From: Chryseobacterium indologenes
GTDB taxonomy: Bacteria > Bacteroidota > Bacteroidia > Flavobacteriales > Weeksellaceae
Direction of reading: 5' to 3'
Assembly (NCBI GenBank): GCA_002439165.1
Contig: DJTE01000029.1
Span: 6,562-49,414, forward strand
Length of the DNA stretch: 42,853 nt
Positions within the stretch are counted from its first letter, which is position 1. Each line of letters opens with the position of its first letter. Positions 30,843-40,120 of this stretch are shown piece by piece. The translations under genes were made by a program, and so were the position numbers. The notes under the pieces are model-generated. The model did no database searches. It saw nothing but the letters and a program-made list of their open reading frames with translations, and was not told where the DNA came from.

Positions 30843-32444
30843 TTAGTATCCAGGATTCTGAATTAAGTTTGGATTGGCAATAATGTCTTTTGCAGGGATA
30901 GGGAAAAGATTTCTATAACTTTCCACAGCTTTTCCGTCTTTAACATTTCCTTTCCACGGCCATAAGTAATCTCCTGTTGTAAATCTGTTGAAACGGATAA
31001 GATCGGATCTCCTGGTCAGTTCCCATGATAATTCTCTTGCTCTTTCATCCAGGATAAAATTCAGGTTGATTGAGGTAACATTACCGCTAGTATTTCCGTA
31101 AGCACGTTCTCTCAGCTTGTTTATATAATCAACAGCTGTTGTCTGATTACCGCCACCGCCGCCTCTTAAAACAGCTTCAGCATACATCAGATAGATATCA
31201 GCCAAACGGTATAAAGGAATATCTGCTTCCACCCAGTTATCATTAGAGCCCGGTGTACCGTTGCTCTTAATGTTTTTGTATTTAATGAAAGCATATCCGT
31301 TGTTGAATGAACCAAGATCATCAATTTCCAGGGTCTGCCCGGAGGTAAAGAACCGTCCTCTCTTATCGTTACCACTGCCAGGGAAAAGACTTACAAAAGA
31401 TTTTGTTGTTCTTATACCACCCCAGCCTCCGTTAATTCCGAAATCGGCGGCCTGCATATTTCCTCCTACGGCTGCATGAACCATATAAGTAGTTCCTCCG
31501 TTGGTCTGGGTATTAAAGCCATCAAAATTCACACTTAAAATCTGTTCGGGATTATTAAGGTTGTTATCTGCCAGGAAGAGATCATCGTATTTGGATTTCA
31601 GAGCATATCCGGCTCCGATTATTTTATTACAGTAAGTAATACAGTCTGTATTTCTCTGCGTTCCGGTATATACTTCAGCATTTAAATACAGCTTGGCCAA
31701 CAATGCCCACGCTGCTGCCTTATCCGCTCTGCCGTATTCATTGCTTTTAGGGTCTTTCAATTCATTGGCAACGGTTAAAAGTTCAGATTCGATAAAATTA
31801 AACAAAGCTTTTCTGTCAATTCTCTGAGGCGGAGTTTTAGAGCCCGGCAGATAGGATTCATCTACAAACGGAACATTTCCAAACATATCTATCGCATGAT
31901 AATAAGACTGTGCTCTCAGGAAACGGGCTTCTGCTCTCATTATTTTTGCCTGCGCCAGATTGTCTCCCGTAATGTTGTTTGCGGCCAGTTTTTCATCGGT
32001 AACATTTCTTAAAAACTCGTTACAGAATGCAATTTCCGTATACACTCTGTAATACATGGCTGCAATAAATTCATTGGAAGAATCCCATGTCATTTTATGA
32101 AGTGTATGAAGATTTCCGTCATTCCATCCTATTACTGCTTCATCCGTAGTAATTACGTTAAGGGTATATAATAATCTAGTATATTGTGAAAAACCTCCAT
32201 TAATCCCGTTGATATCACTGTTAGGCTGATCTCCGTCACCACTTACCTGCCCTCCCATTGCAAGTCCTCCGTAAAGTTTGGCAAGGATATTCTTATAATT
32301 GGAAAAGTCTTTATAGATACTGGCCGACGTAACATCAGTAATTGGTTCTCTTTCAAGATCCTGAACACATGATGCTGTGGTAAGCAGAAATGCAGCCGAA
32401 AGAGGAAGCACTATATTTTTAAGTTTGATTTTATTTAGTTTCAT
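30843..32444 (-). CDS. SusD/RagB-family nutrient-binding lipoprotein
   Basis: The 533-residue protein has a lipoprotein signal (Cys26 in TTASC) and the SusD-like helical fold. The N-terminal segment has ITDVTSASIYKDFSNYKNILAKLYGGL. Conserved helices with TPR-like ARFLRAQSYYHAIDMFGNVPF and ADKAAAWALLAKLYLNAEVYTG follow, and the C-terminal motifs are LADIYLMYAEAVLRGGGG and ERARELSWELTRRSDLIRFNRF. It is the substrate-gripping lid over the SusC transporter on the outer membrane. It starts 11 nt after the SusC stop, the usual tight pairing. Starch as the ligand is inferred from the neighbouring GH13, GH97 and SusE-like genes. Confidence 0.96.
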   Translation of the reverse strand: MKLNKIKLKNIVLPLSAAFLLTTASCVQDLEREPITDVTSASIYKDFSNYKNILAKLYGGLAMGGQVSGDGDQPNSDINGINGGFSQYTRLLYTLNVITTDEAVIGWNDGNLHTLHKMTWDSSNEFIAAMYYRVYTEIAFCNEFLRNVTDEKLAANNITGDNLAQAKIMRAEARFLRAQSYYHAIDMFGNVPFVDESYLPGSKTPPQRIDRKALFNFIESELLTVANELKDPKSNEYGRADKAAAWALLAKLYLNAEVYTGTQRNTDCITYCNKIIGAGYALKSKYDDLFLADNNLNNPEQILSVNFDGFNTQTNGGTTYMVHAAVGGNMQAADFGINGGWGGIRTTKSFVSLFPGSGNDKRGRFFTSGQTLEIDDLGSFNNGYAFIKYKNIKSNGTPGSNDNWVEADIPLYRLADIYLMYAEAVLRGGGGGNQTTAVDYINKLRERAYGNTSGNVTSINLNFILDERARELSWELTRRSDLIRFNRFTTGDYLWPWKGNVKDGKAVESYRNLFPIPAKDIIANPNLIQNPGY

Positions 32445-32455
32445 TGTAGTAGTGT

Positions 32456-35266
32456 TTAAAATTGAAAGTTAAAGCCTAAGGAATATATTCTCGGCATCTG
32501 ATAGTACCCGTTGTCTATTCCTCCAAAAACTTCAGGGTCTACTCCTGTATATTTGGTAATCACAAAAACATTCTGTGCCATTCCGTATACCTTAAGATTA
32601 CTTCCTTTGGAGAAAACTTCACCGAAGTTATAGCCGATATTGATATTATCCAATCTTAAGAATGAAGCATTTTCAACATAAATATCTGATTTATACTGAG
32701 GTATAGAAAATTTATATTCCGGAGCTGTTGCAAATACATTCTGAAGATAACCGTTGGTAGATGCAGACTGAATGGAGCTGTTTGAAGCCGCATTATTGTA
32801 TACATAATTTCCAAGAACAGCTCTTGCACTTAGGGCAAAATCCCAGTTCTTATGAGAAACCTTTGTTGAGAAGCCTAATATAGCATCCGGAGTGGTAGAT
32901 TTGTAGTAATATGCATCTTTCGTATTGATTATACCATCTCCGTTCCTGTCTACGTAAACACCATCCAATGGTTTTCCGTTATTATCATATACCTGCTGAT
33001 ATACCCAGAATGAGTTAGGTGCATATCCTACTGCATGAGCCTGTATTCTGTTTCCTGCTGCCCCTTCTATTCCTCCTACTTCCATATTAAAGAATTCATC
33101 AGCGCGGTCTTTCAGTTTTGTAATAACCGGCTTATAGTGGGTAGCATTAAAACTTACTTCCCAGGTTGTTTTTTCATTTTTAACCGGGATTATAGTGATA
33201 CTTCCTTCAATTCCTTCATTTTTCATATCTCCTACATTCTGCCAGCTTGCATTACTAAGACCTCCGGCAGGCTCATCTGCATATACAAGCAGGTCTTTTG
33301 TATCTTTTCTGAAAAGATCAACTGAACCTGTAATTCTGTTGCTCATAAAGCCAAAATCTAACCCAATATTTTTAGTTGTGGTGGTTTCCCAGGTAAGGTC
33401 AGGGTTATAATTGGCCGGCCTGTACATGAAATAAAATTCATTTCCAAACTGATAGCCCGCTCCCGGATAACTTGGGTTATATGCGGCAAACGCAGGATAG
33501 TTATTAGGTCTGTTTCCATCCAGGGCAGGCAGCTCCTGCTGTCCTGTTTTCCCCCATCCGGCTCTCAGTTTCAGGGTACTGATTGCTGAAATATTTTTAA
33601 TGAAGTTTTCTTCGTTTAATTTCCATGCCAATGAAACTCCCGGGAAAACTCCCCATACGTTATCTCTGGTTCCGTTAAAAAATCTTGATGATCCGTCTTT
33701 ACGGATAGATCCTGAAATAATATATTTATTAGCTACTGTAAAAATAGCTCTTCCGTAAAATGAAAGTAATGTGTTCTGAGTTTCAAAATCAGGATCCGGC
33801 GGAAGGTTCGCACCGTTTCCACGGTAAGTTACCGCTCCCGGAATAAGAGTACGGAAGTCCTGATAAGCATATCCGGCAGTAACATCTACACTGGTGTTGA
33901 TAGCTGAGATGTTTTTAACATAATTCAGGTAGGTTTCCAAAAGTTTGTTCTTTTTCTCCATACTGTAGAAATTAGAACTCCCTTTTTCGGCATAACCAGG
34001 TCTGTAAACCGGATCTTTGAATTTATGCCCTTCACTTTTGGTATAGTCATAACCGGCATTTACATTGAAATGCAGTTCCGGAAGAAAATGGAATTTATAG
34101 TCCAGCTGGATATTTCCAAGTCCTCTGGTTACAGATGATACATCTCTGATCCCATATATTACCCCAAGCGGATTGGAATTTGCATTCACATTGAATCCGT
34201 TTGGAGATCCGGAATCCAGCCATTCATAATACCCTCCGTAATTAGAGTTTCCTGAGTATACAGGCTGGGTAGGATCAAAATATGTGGCAGCTTTGATAAC
34301 ACCTCCGTCTACGAATCTGTTATCGGTGAACGTTCCTTTTGCATTAACATTAACTGATAAATGATTATCAAAAAATTTAGGATTCAGGTTGAGTCCTAAT
34401 GACGTTCTTCTGAATGAATTTGTCTTAACGATACCATTCTGCTCATTATAACCGATTGACAAACGGTAAGGCAAACCTTTGATACCACCTGAAAGTGCAA
34501 GATTGTTATCAGTTCCCCATGCAGCCTGATAGATCTGGTCCTGCCAGTTGGTATCAGCATTTCCCAGCCTGGCTTTGTAGCTTGGCGGCGCATAGGCATT
34601 TACGAAGTCTCTGAATTCTGCTGCATTAAGAACATCTACATTTCCCATTTTAGTAGATATTGAAGCCAGGGTAGAGAAATTCACTTTAAATTTTCCGGCA
34701 CTTCCTTTTTTAGTGGTAATGAGAATAACTCCGTTAGAAGCCCTGTTACCATAAATTGCAGTAGCCGATGCATCTTTCAGGATATCAAATGTTTCGATAT
34801 CATTAGGGTTGATCAATGCCAATGGGTCGGAAACACCATTTACACCTACAAAGTCCTGTGGAACACCATCGATCACAATTAACGGTGAATTTTCCCCACT
34901 TAATGAAGATGTTCCCCTGATCCTTATTTTGGTTCCGGAACCCGGGGCACCACTGTTATTGGTTACCTGTACTCCCGGGGTTTTACCCTGAATCAACTGT
35001 CCGGCAGAAGTAGCACCTCCGTTAAAATCTTTAGCAGAAACGGAAGTAATTGACCCTGTCAGATCAGACTTCTTCTGCTTACCATACCCGATCAATACAA
35101 CTTCTTCAATTTTTTTCTCTTTAGGCAGAGTGTCTTGTGCCTGCGCATGCATTATTGTACTGGCCAATAAAAAAGCGGGCGCTATTTTTAATACCGTTGT
35201 AAAATTTCTCACAATATCGTTTTTTTTAGTTTCGTTTTTAATAAGCCTGGCAAACCAGTCTTGCAA
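32456..35266 (-). CDS. SusC/RagA-family TonB-linked outer-membrane transporter
   Basis: The 936-residue protein has an N-terminal signal sequence with a long n-region and a hydrophobic core ending in MHAQAQ. A Ton box follows (EEVVLIGYG), then the plug domain with GTKIRIRGTSSL, the SusC signature NPNDIETFDILKDASATAIYGNRASNGVILITTKKG, and a 22-strand barrel ending in SLGFNFQF. The usual carboxypeptidase-D-like domain before the Ton box is absent. The ATG at 35266 gives 28 polar residues before the hydrophobic core; a GTG at 35212 would give a more ordinary signal peptide. It imports maltodextrins with SusD, powered by TonB. A 20-bp palindrome about 150 nt upstream may be the operator. Confidence 0.95.
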   Translation of the reverse strand: MQDWFARLIKNETKKNDIVRNFTTVLKIAPAFLLASTIMHAQAQDTLPKEKKIEEVVLIGYGKQKKSDLTGSITSVSAKDFNGGATSAGQLIQGKTPGVQVTNNSGAPGSGTKIRIRGTSSLSGENSPLIVIDGVPQDFVGVNGVSDPLALINPNDIETFDILKDASATAIYGNRASNGVILITTKKGSAGKFKVNFSTLASISTKMGNVDVLNAAEFRDFVNAYAPPSYKARLGNADTNWQDQIYQAAWGTDNNLALSGGIKGLPYRLSIGYNEQNGIVKTNSFRRTSLGLNLNPKFFDNHLSVNVNAKGTFTDNRFVDGGVIKAATYFDPTQPVYSGNSNYGGYYEWLDSGSPNGFNVNANSNPLGVIYGIRDVSSVTRGLGNIQLDYKFHFLPELHFNVNAGYDYTKSEGHKFKDPVYRPGYAEKGSSNFYSMEKKNKLLETYLNYVKNISAINTSVDVTAGYAYQDFRTLIPGAVTYRGNGANLPPDPDFETQNTLLSFYGRAIFTVANKYIISGSIRKDGSSRFFNGTRDNVWGVFPGVSLAWKLNEENFIKNISAISTLKLRAGWGKTGQQELPALDGNRPNNYPAFAAYNPSYPGAGYQFGNEFYFMYRPANYNPDLTWETTTTKNIGLDFGFMSNRITGSVDLFRKDTKDLLVYADEPAGGLSNASWQNVGDMKNEGIEGSITIIPVKNEKTTWEVSFNATHYKPVITKLKDRADEFFNMEVGGIEGAAGNRIQAHAVGYAPNSFWVYQQVYDNNGKPLDGVYVDRNGDGIINTKDAYYYKSTTPDAILGFSTKVSHKNWDFALSARAVLGNYVYNNAASNSSIQSASTNGYLQNVFATAPEYKFSIPQYKSDIYVENASFLRLDNINIGYNFGEVFSKGSNLKVYGMAQNVFVITKYTGVDPEVFGGIDNGYYQMPRIYSLGFNFQF

Positions 35267-35413
35267 TTTATAAAAAAAATAGAATTACCATAATTTTATT
35301 AAAATTTTAGATAATTTTATGTAAATTACCAGTTGTTTTTAAATTAAAAATCTATATTTCAATTAATTACATCAACCTATGCAACACATAATACATTTAA
35401 TGAGTTAACAAAA

Positions 35414-35433
35414 AGTTAAACAAATGTTTAACT
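35414..35433. promoter_or_regulatory. Candidate operator palindrome in the susC-metG spacer
   Basis: AGTTAAACA and TGTTTAACT are perfectly complementary around a central AA, 20 bp in total. It lies 148 nt upstream of the susC-like start and 80 nt before the metG promoter. Its form fits a dimeric regulator site; which regulator binds is unknown and none is encoded in the locus. Confidence 0.5.
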
Positions 35434-35511
35434 AAATATAATATTCCCCGCCTTTAAAACCGCAAAAAAGGATTATTACAGAAGCTTCAGCAGAATTCAT
35501 GAGATAATCCT

Positions 35512-35519
35512 TATCTTTG
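35512..35519 (+). promoter_or_regulatory. -7 promoter element TATCTTTG of metG
   Basis: An exact TAnnTTTG match followed by C, 20 nt before the metG ATG. A TTC lies 23 nt upstream as a weak -33 element. The 5' leader would be about 14 nt. Confidence 0.6.
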
Positions 35520-35539
35520 CAGTCAAAACTTTACTATAA

Positions 35540-37579
35540 ATGTCAAACAGGAAGATGATTACGGCAGCTTTGCCTTATGCAAACGGACCGGTTCATATAG
35601 GGCATTTGGCAGGTGTATATATTCCTGCGGATGTCTACGCAAGATTTCAGAGAAGATCAGGAAAAGAGGTAGCGTTTATCTGCGGGTCGGATGAGCACGG
35701 TATTCCTATTACTATCAGAGCAAAAAAAGAGGGAGTAACCCCTCAGGATATTGTAGACAAATACCATGAGATCATCAAAAAATCTTTTTCAGATCTTGGG
35801 ATCTCATTTGATGAATATTCCAGAACAACGTCTAAAAAGCATTATGAAACCAGCCAGGATTTTTTCAAAGTACTTTATGAAAAAGGAAAGTTCACGGAAG
35901 AAGTTTCCGAACAGTATTTTGATGAACAGGCAGGAGAATTTCTTGCCGACCGTTATATTGTAGGCACATGCCCGAACTGCGGAAATGAAAATGCATACGG
36001 GGACCAGTGTGAAAAATGCGGGTCTACCCTTTCGCCGTCAGAGCTTATCAATCCGAAATCTATGTTAAGCGGAAATATCCCGGTTCTTAAAGAAACTAAA
36101 AACTGGTATCTTCCTTTGAATGAATATGAAAACTTCCTGAACGAATGGATTATTGAAGGCCATAAAGACGACTGGAAGCCTAATGTTTACGGGCAGGTAA
36201 AATCATGGTTAAATGACGGCTTAAAACCGCGTGCCATGACCAGAGACCTCAACTGGGGCGTTCCGGTACCTCTTCCGAATGCTGAAGGAAAAGTTCTTTA
36301 CGTATGGTTTGATGCGCCTATCGGATATATTTCATTTACCCAGGAATGGGCTGAAAAGAATGGAAAAGACTGGAAAGATTACTGGCAGAGTGAAGACAGT
36401 GACCTGGTTCACTTCATTGGAAAAGACAATATTGTTTTCCACTGCATCATCTTCCCTTCCATGATGAAGGCACATGGTGACTATATTATGCCGAAAAACG
36501 TTCCTGCTTTTGAATTCCTAAATCTTGAGAACGATAAAATCTCAACCTCAAGAAACTGGGCGGTATGGGCTCATGAATATGTAGAAGACTTTCCGGGACA
36601 GCAGGATGTGTTAAGGTATGCCCTTCTTTCATCAGCTCCGGAAACTAAGGATAATAACTTCACATGGAAAGACTTCCAGACGAAGAATAATTCAGAATTA
36701 GCTAATATTTTTGGAAATTTCATCAACCGGGTTGCTGTTTTAATTAACAAAAACTTTGAAGGGAAAGTTCCTGAAGGAGATGTAAATGCTCCTGAATTAG
36801 AAGAGATTAGTAAAAGAGCTGTTGAAATCAGAAATTTCCTAGAAAATTATGAATTCAGAAATGCATTAACAGCGTTCATGAATCTTGCCAGATTCGGAAA
36901 TCAGTATCTGCAAAATGAGGAACCGTGGAAAACAGTTAAAACTGATATTGAAAAAACCAAAAACACTTTGTTTATAGGTGCTCAAATATCAGTTGCTTTA
37001 GCAAATTTGGCTGAACCATTCCTGCCTTTTACCGCTCAAAAACTGTATGAAATTTTTAATGTAGAACAGAGAACCTGGGCAGAAATTGAAAATTCTAAGG
37101 TATTAATTGAAACTGGTCACCCAATAATGGCTAATGCTCCAATCTTATTTTCTCAGATTTCTGATGAAGTTATTGAAGCCCAGATCCAAAAACTGGAACA
37201 AACGAAACAAAATAATAAAAAGACCAACCCTAACGCGAATCCTATGAAAGAAGAAATCACTTTTGATGATTTTAAGAAAATTGATCTGAGAACAGCTACC
37301 ATTCTTGAAGCTGAAAAAGTAGAGAACGCAGATAAGCTTTTAAAACTGACAGTAGATACAGGTGTGGATGTAAGAACGGTAGTTTCCGGGATCGCAGAAA
37401 GCTTTACTCCTGAAGAAATAACCGGAAAACAGGTAATGATCCTTCTGAATCTTGCTCCGAGAAAAATCAGAGGAATTGAATCTCAGGGAATGTTATTATT
37501 AACAACAAAACCGGACGGAAAACTGTCTTTTGTAACACCGGATGACAGCAATGTAGAAAACGGTATTGAAATAGGATAA
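35540..37579 (+). CDS. metG: Methionyl-tRNA synthetase
   Basis: The 679-residue class I synthetase charges tRNA-Met. The HIGH motif appears as VHIGHLAG near residue 17-24. The zinc knuckle has four cysteines, C144, C147, C157 and C160 (CPNCG...CEKCG). The KMSKS loop is KISTS from K333, a form common in this family. After the anticodon-binding helical domain there is a lysine/asparagine-rich linker (about 555-570), then a C-terminal OB-fold tRNA-binding domain (FDDFKKIDLRTATILEAEKV...). That extension is found in the dimeric long form. A consensus promoter lies upstream, and the next gene follows after 10 nt. Confidence 0.98.
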   Translation: MSNRKMITAALPYANGPVHIGHLAGVYIPADVYARFQRRSGKEVAFICGSDEHGIPITIRAKKEGVTPQDIVDKYHEIIKKSFSDLGISFDEYSRTTSKKHYETSQDFFKVLYEKGKFTEEVSEQYFDEQAGEFLADRYIVGTCPNCGNENAYGDQCEKCGSTLSPSELINPKSMLSGNIPVLKETKNWYLPLNEYENFLNEWIIEGHKDDWKPNVYGQVKSWLNDGLKPRAMTRDLNWGVPVPLPNAEGKVLYVWFDAPIGYISFTQEWAEKNGKDWKDYWQSEDSDLVHFIGKDNIVFHCIIFPSMMKAHGDYIMPKNVPAFEFLNLENDKISTSRNWAVWAHEYVEDFPGQQDVLRYALLSSAPETKDNNFTWKDFQTKNNSELANIFGNFINRVAVLINKNFEGKVPEGDVNAPELEEISKRAVEIRNFLENYEFRNALTAFMNLARFGNQYLQNEEPWKTVKTDIEKTKNTLFIGAQISVALANLAEPFLPFTAQKLYEIFNVEQRTWAEIENSKVLIETGHPIMANAPILFSQISDEVIEAQIQKLEQTKQNNKKTNPNANPMKEEITFDDFKKIDLRTATILEAEKVENADKLLKLTVDTGVDVRTVVSGIAESFTPEEITGKQVMILLNLAPRKIRGIESQGMLLLTTKPDGKLSFVTPDDSNVENGIEIG

Positions 37580-37589
37580 TCAACAAAAA

Positions 37590-38261
37590 GTGAAAGTATT
37601 TTTACTTAGTTTCCTGCTGTTCATGTTTTCTTTAATACATGGTCAGCAATCCAATGAAATCTGCATGCACTATCGTTTCAACAGCGATAGTGCTGTTGTT
37701 TACAGAGCTATATACGATAAAAGTTTCACCAATTCTCCCCAGATTAATTTTGCACCGGAAAAAGATTCAATTAAAATATCTTACGGATACAAACTGATCA
37801 ATCATCATACGGAAGACCCTTTAAAAGCAAACTATTTCACAGATTTAGCTGAGTTTAAAACTGATAAATACGGAAATAAACCGGTAAAAAAAGATTCCCT
37901 GAATTTTGTTGAAAAACTATTCAATGTAAATATTTTTCTGCCGGAATATAGCAATAAGTGTGTAAAAACCGGAGAAACATGGACTACCCAAAATGATCTG
38001 CATTCCCTGCTATATAAGAAAATCACAAAACAATATCAGTTTACCGAATATAATAAATCCGAAGCTAAAATCAATTATAACGCAGAATATTATAAAGATG
38101 ATGAAAATAAGCCTGAAAGGGTTATAAAAGGGGTTTATATTATAGATTCCGGCAGCGGACTTGTAAAGGAAGCCGACTTAAATGTCTATCATCCTGCAGA
38201 AGATTACCGGTATCAAATGACTATTGAAAGAATTTCAAAGCCTGAAGCCGGATCGAAGTAA
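37590..38261 (+). CDS. Secreted protein of unknown function after metG
   Basis: The 223-residue protein starts with GTG at 37590, 10 nt after the metG stop, and has a clear signal peptide (MKVFLLSFLLFMFSLIHGQ). The mature part is beta-rich, with phrases like GETWTTQNDLHSLLYKKITKQYQFTEYN and VYIIDSGSGLVKEADLNVY. These resemble flavobacterial exported proteins that share the KxGETW...G-T-Y-x-ID-x-x-G-LV pattern (DUF6263-like), although I am not certain of the family. It may be cotranscribed with metG, and a strong terminator follows. Confidence 0.75.
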   Translation: MKVFLLSFLLFMFSLIHGQQSNEICMHYRFNSDSAVVYRAIYDKSFTNSPQINFAPEKDSIKISYGYKLINHHTEDPLKANYFTDLAEFKTDKYGNKPVKKDSLNFVEKLFNVNIFLPEYSNKCVKTGETWTTQNDLHSLLYKKITKQYQFTEYNKSEAKINYNAEYYKDDENKPERVIKGVYIIDSGSGLVKEADLNVYHPAEDYRYQMTIERISKPEAGSK

Positions 38262-38285
38262 ATTCCGTTATCCGTTAATAAAATC

Positions 38286-38316
38286 AAAAAAAGACACAGA
38301 ATTTTGTGTCTTTTTT
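38286..38316. terminator. Bidirectional terminator between convergent genes
   Basis: GACACA / TGTGTC with a 6-nt loop is flanked by seven A and six T, giving a 12-bp extended stem. It serves the secreted-protein gene on the plus strand and the methyltransferase gene on the minus strand. Confidence 0.85.
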
Positions 38317-38324
38317 ATTTAATA

Positions 38325-39029
38325 TTATCTTTTAGTAAGTTTTGCCAGATAAGCATCTTCATCCTGCATTATTTTTTCAATTTTAAAGCCGTTGTGTTCC
38401 GCGGCATTTTTCAGGGTATTGAAATCAAGATACAGCCAGGTAATCGGATCTTCGGGCTCTCCTTTGTAGTGGACCGTATATCCTAGTTCACCATAATACC
38501 CTTCTGCCGGAATGTATACACCGCCATCCTCATCACGGTCAAACATATAGAGAATATCTGTACTGTCGATCAGAACCTGTCCGTTTTCATTCAGCAGAGA
38601 ATAGAGCTTCTGAAGATACGTATCAATTTTTGCAAGGCTTTCAAATATTCCGGTTCCGTTCATCAGCATCAGGATTGTATCGAATGTTTCACCGGAAAGT
38701 TCCAGCATATTTTCACAAACCGCTTTTTTTATCCCTCTCAGCCTGCAGACTTCGATAGATTTTGGCGAAATATCCAGTGCCAGAACATCCAGATTTCTCT
38801 GATTCTGAAGATAAAGAGCGTGTGACCCTGCTCCGGCACCAATATCCAGAACTTTTCCTTCTGCCAGCTGCAAAGCTTTCTGCTCAATCTCATTCATCAC
38901 CTCAAAATCCCTGAAAAGATAAGCCACCGGGAGCTCATCCAGTTCTGAAATTGATGTTTCTGTCTGCAAGTCCTCAGGATCTTGGTTATGAAAATAATCC
39001 CAGACCGCTTTACCCATTAAATCTTTCAT
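38325..39029 (-). CDS. Class I SAM-dependent methyltransferase
   Basis: The product is 234 residues from the ATG at 39029; a TTG at 39041 would add four. Motif I is VLDIGAGAGSHALYLQ at about 60-75, motif II is VLALDISPKSIEVCRLRGIKKAVC, and the post-II segment is FDTILMLMNGTG. These show a Rossmann methyltransferase that binds S-adenosylmethionine. The substrate is not indicated. A -7 element 18 nt before this ATG fits the shorter start, since transcription would begin near the TTG. The gene is monocistronic and predicted cytosolic. Confidence 0.9.
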   Translation of the reverse strand: MKDLMGKAVWDYFHNQDPEDLQTETSISELDELPVAYLFRDFEVMNEIEQKALQLAEGKVLDIGAGAGSHALYLQNQRNLDVLALDISPKSIEVCRLRGIKKAVCENMLELSGETFDTILMLMNGTGIFESLAKIDTYLQKLYSLLNENGQVLIDSTDILYMFDRDEDGGVYIPAEGYYGELGYTVHYKGEPEDPITWLYLDFNTLKNAAEHNGFKIEKIMQDEDAYLAKLTKR

Positions 39030-39046
39030 AGTTGTTTTCAAAGTGG

Positions 39047-39054
39047 CAAAGATA
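39047..39054 (-). promoter_or_regulatory. -7 promoter element TATCTTTG of the methyltransferase gene
   Basis: An exact TAnnTTTG match on the minus strand followed by C. Transcription would begin around 39040-39043, which supports the ATG at 39029 as start. Confidence 0.55.
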
Positions 39055-39065
39055 CGGGTTTATTG

Positions 39066-39130
39066 GGAATGAGTGATGAATGATGAGTAATGAGTAATGA
39101 GTAATGGGTAATGGGCAATAAGTAATTGGT
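39066..39130. repeat. Degenerate heptanucleotide tandem repeat (GTAATGA)
   Basis: Units GTAATGA, GTAATGA, GTAATGG, GTAATGG, GCAATAA and GTAATTG follow one another after a less regular GTGATGAATGATGA stretch. This is a short 7-bp tandem array in the spacer between the methyltransferase promoter and the siderophore-interacting gene. Any open frame through it is not protein-like. Confidence 0.65.
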
Positions 39131-39200
39131 CTGTTCTGGTAATTTAACGTTATCAATTCGCTATTCACAGCAAAGCTGAATTCACCATTCATCTGTTTCG

Positions 39201-40013
39201 CTATCCCATTGAATCTTTCTCCTTATGTCTGTCTTTTTCCGATTCATTTTCTGCAACGCCTGCTTTCCAGTAAGAATAGGCATTCAGTTCTTTTGCAGTC
39301 CAGTTTTTTTCTTTTCTGAGATAATTACGGATTTCTTTAACGCTTGAAAATTCAGTGGCAATGTATCCGAACTTTGTGGTTTCAGGAATGGCAATACTTT
39401 TTACGGTATCGGCCATCCGGCTGCTGATATGAGGTTCTGCGTTGTGTAGCCAAATAAATTCAATATCAGCTTTTGTCTCAACAGGCTGCTCATCTTCTTT
39501 CCCGTGAACTTCAAGAATGCAGACTCCTTTTGCTGTTGATGGAAGAGTTTTCAGAATAGCACTCAGAACCGGAATAGCTGTTGCATCGCCAGCCAGAAGA
39601 TACCATTCAGCTTCGGGGCAGAGTTCTTTTTCATCAAGCCTCATCATGATTCCCAGCTTTGAGCCGGCTTCTGCTTCACGTGCCCATCTCGATGCAGGAC
39701 CGCCATCCCCATGATCCACAAAATCAATGATCAGTTCATTTTTTTCAAGATCAATTCCGCTATGGGTATAGGTCCTCACTGCGGGTGCCACTTCTTTAGG
39801 AGGATACACCCACTGTCTGTTCTCATCCAGTTCCGGAAAATGGATTTCGTTTAAACCAACTGGTGGGACAGCAATCTTGTTATTATCACCAACCGTAGTA
39901 TTTTTAAACAGATGGGCATCCGGGGAATACAGATAAACCCTGATAAAATTGTCGGTGATATACTCTTTTCTGGTCATCTCTGCAACGATACGACCTGTTG
40001 GTATTTTAGCCAT
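39201..40013 (-). CDS. Siderophore-interacting protein (FAD-linked ferric-siderophore reductase)
   Basis: The product is 270 residues from the ATG at 40013 (MAKIPTGRIVAEMTRKEY). A frame open to 40082 adds 23 residues unlike the family. The N-terminal FAD-binding domain contains the typical YTHSGID...FVDHGDGGPASRWAREAEAG motif. The C-terminal NAD(P)H-binding/SIP domain has LLAGDATAIPVL...LP and ends in KKEKNWTAKELNAYSYWKAGVAE, a ViuB/SIP hallmark. It reduces ferric siderophores in the cytoplasm to release iron. It is 107 nt downstream of a TonB-dependent siderophore receptor on the same strand, which fits a shared uptake role and probable cotranscription. Confidence 0.93.
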   Translation of the reverse strand: MAKIPTGRIVAEMTRKEYITDNFIRVYLYSPDAHLFKNTTVGDNNKIAVPPVGLNEIHFPELDENRQWVYPPKEVAPAVRTYTHSGIDLEKNELIIDFVDHGDGGPASRWAREAEAGSKLGIMMRLDEKELCPEAEWYLLAGDATAIPVLSAILKTLPSTAKGVCILEVHGKEDEQPVETKADIEFIWLHNAEPHISSRMADTVKSIAIPETTKFGYIATEFSSVKEIRNYLRKEKNWTAKELNAYSYWKAGVAENESEKDRHKEKDSMG

Positions 40014-40120
40014 AACTGAAATTTTTAAAGTTAAAATCCGGTTTCCGATGATTGCAGAAACCGGATTTGCATTCATATTCAATGAATTTAAATCAAGGCT
40101 AAGAAGCTTAATTTAAATTT

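Noticed and set aside
35267..35400. Consensus promoter for the SusC-like gene
   Set aside because: Several TAnnTTT-like strings exist in the AT-rich spacer, but none has both a final G and a TTG at proper distance.
39010..39192. A 60-codon minus-strand frame between the methyltransferase and siderophore-interacting genes
   Set aside because: It translates a 7-bp tandem repeat into a Y/P/I/T/H-rich string and overlaps the promoter and 5' end of the methyltransferase gene.
40014..40082. 23-residue N-terminal extension of the siderophore-interacting protein
   Set aside because: Sequence unlike the family and not a signal peptide; MAKIPTGRIVAEM is a natural start.
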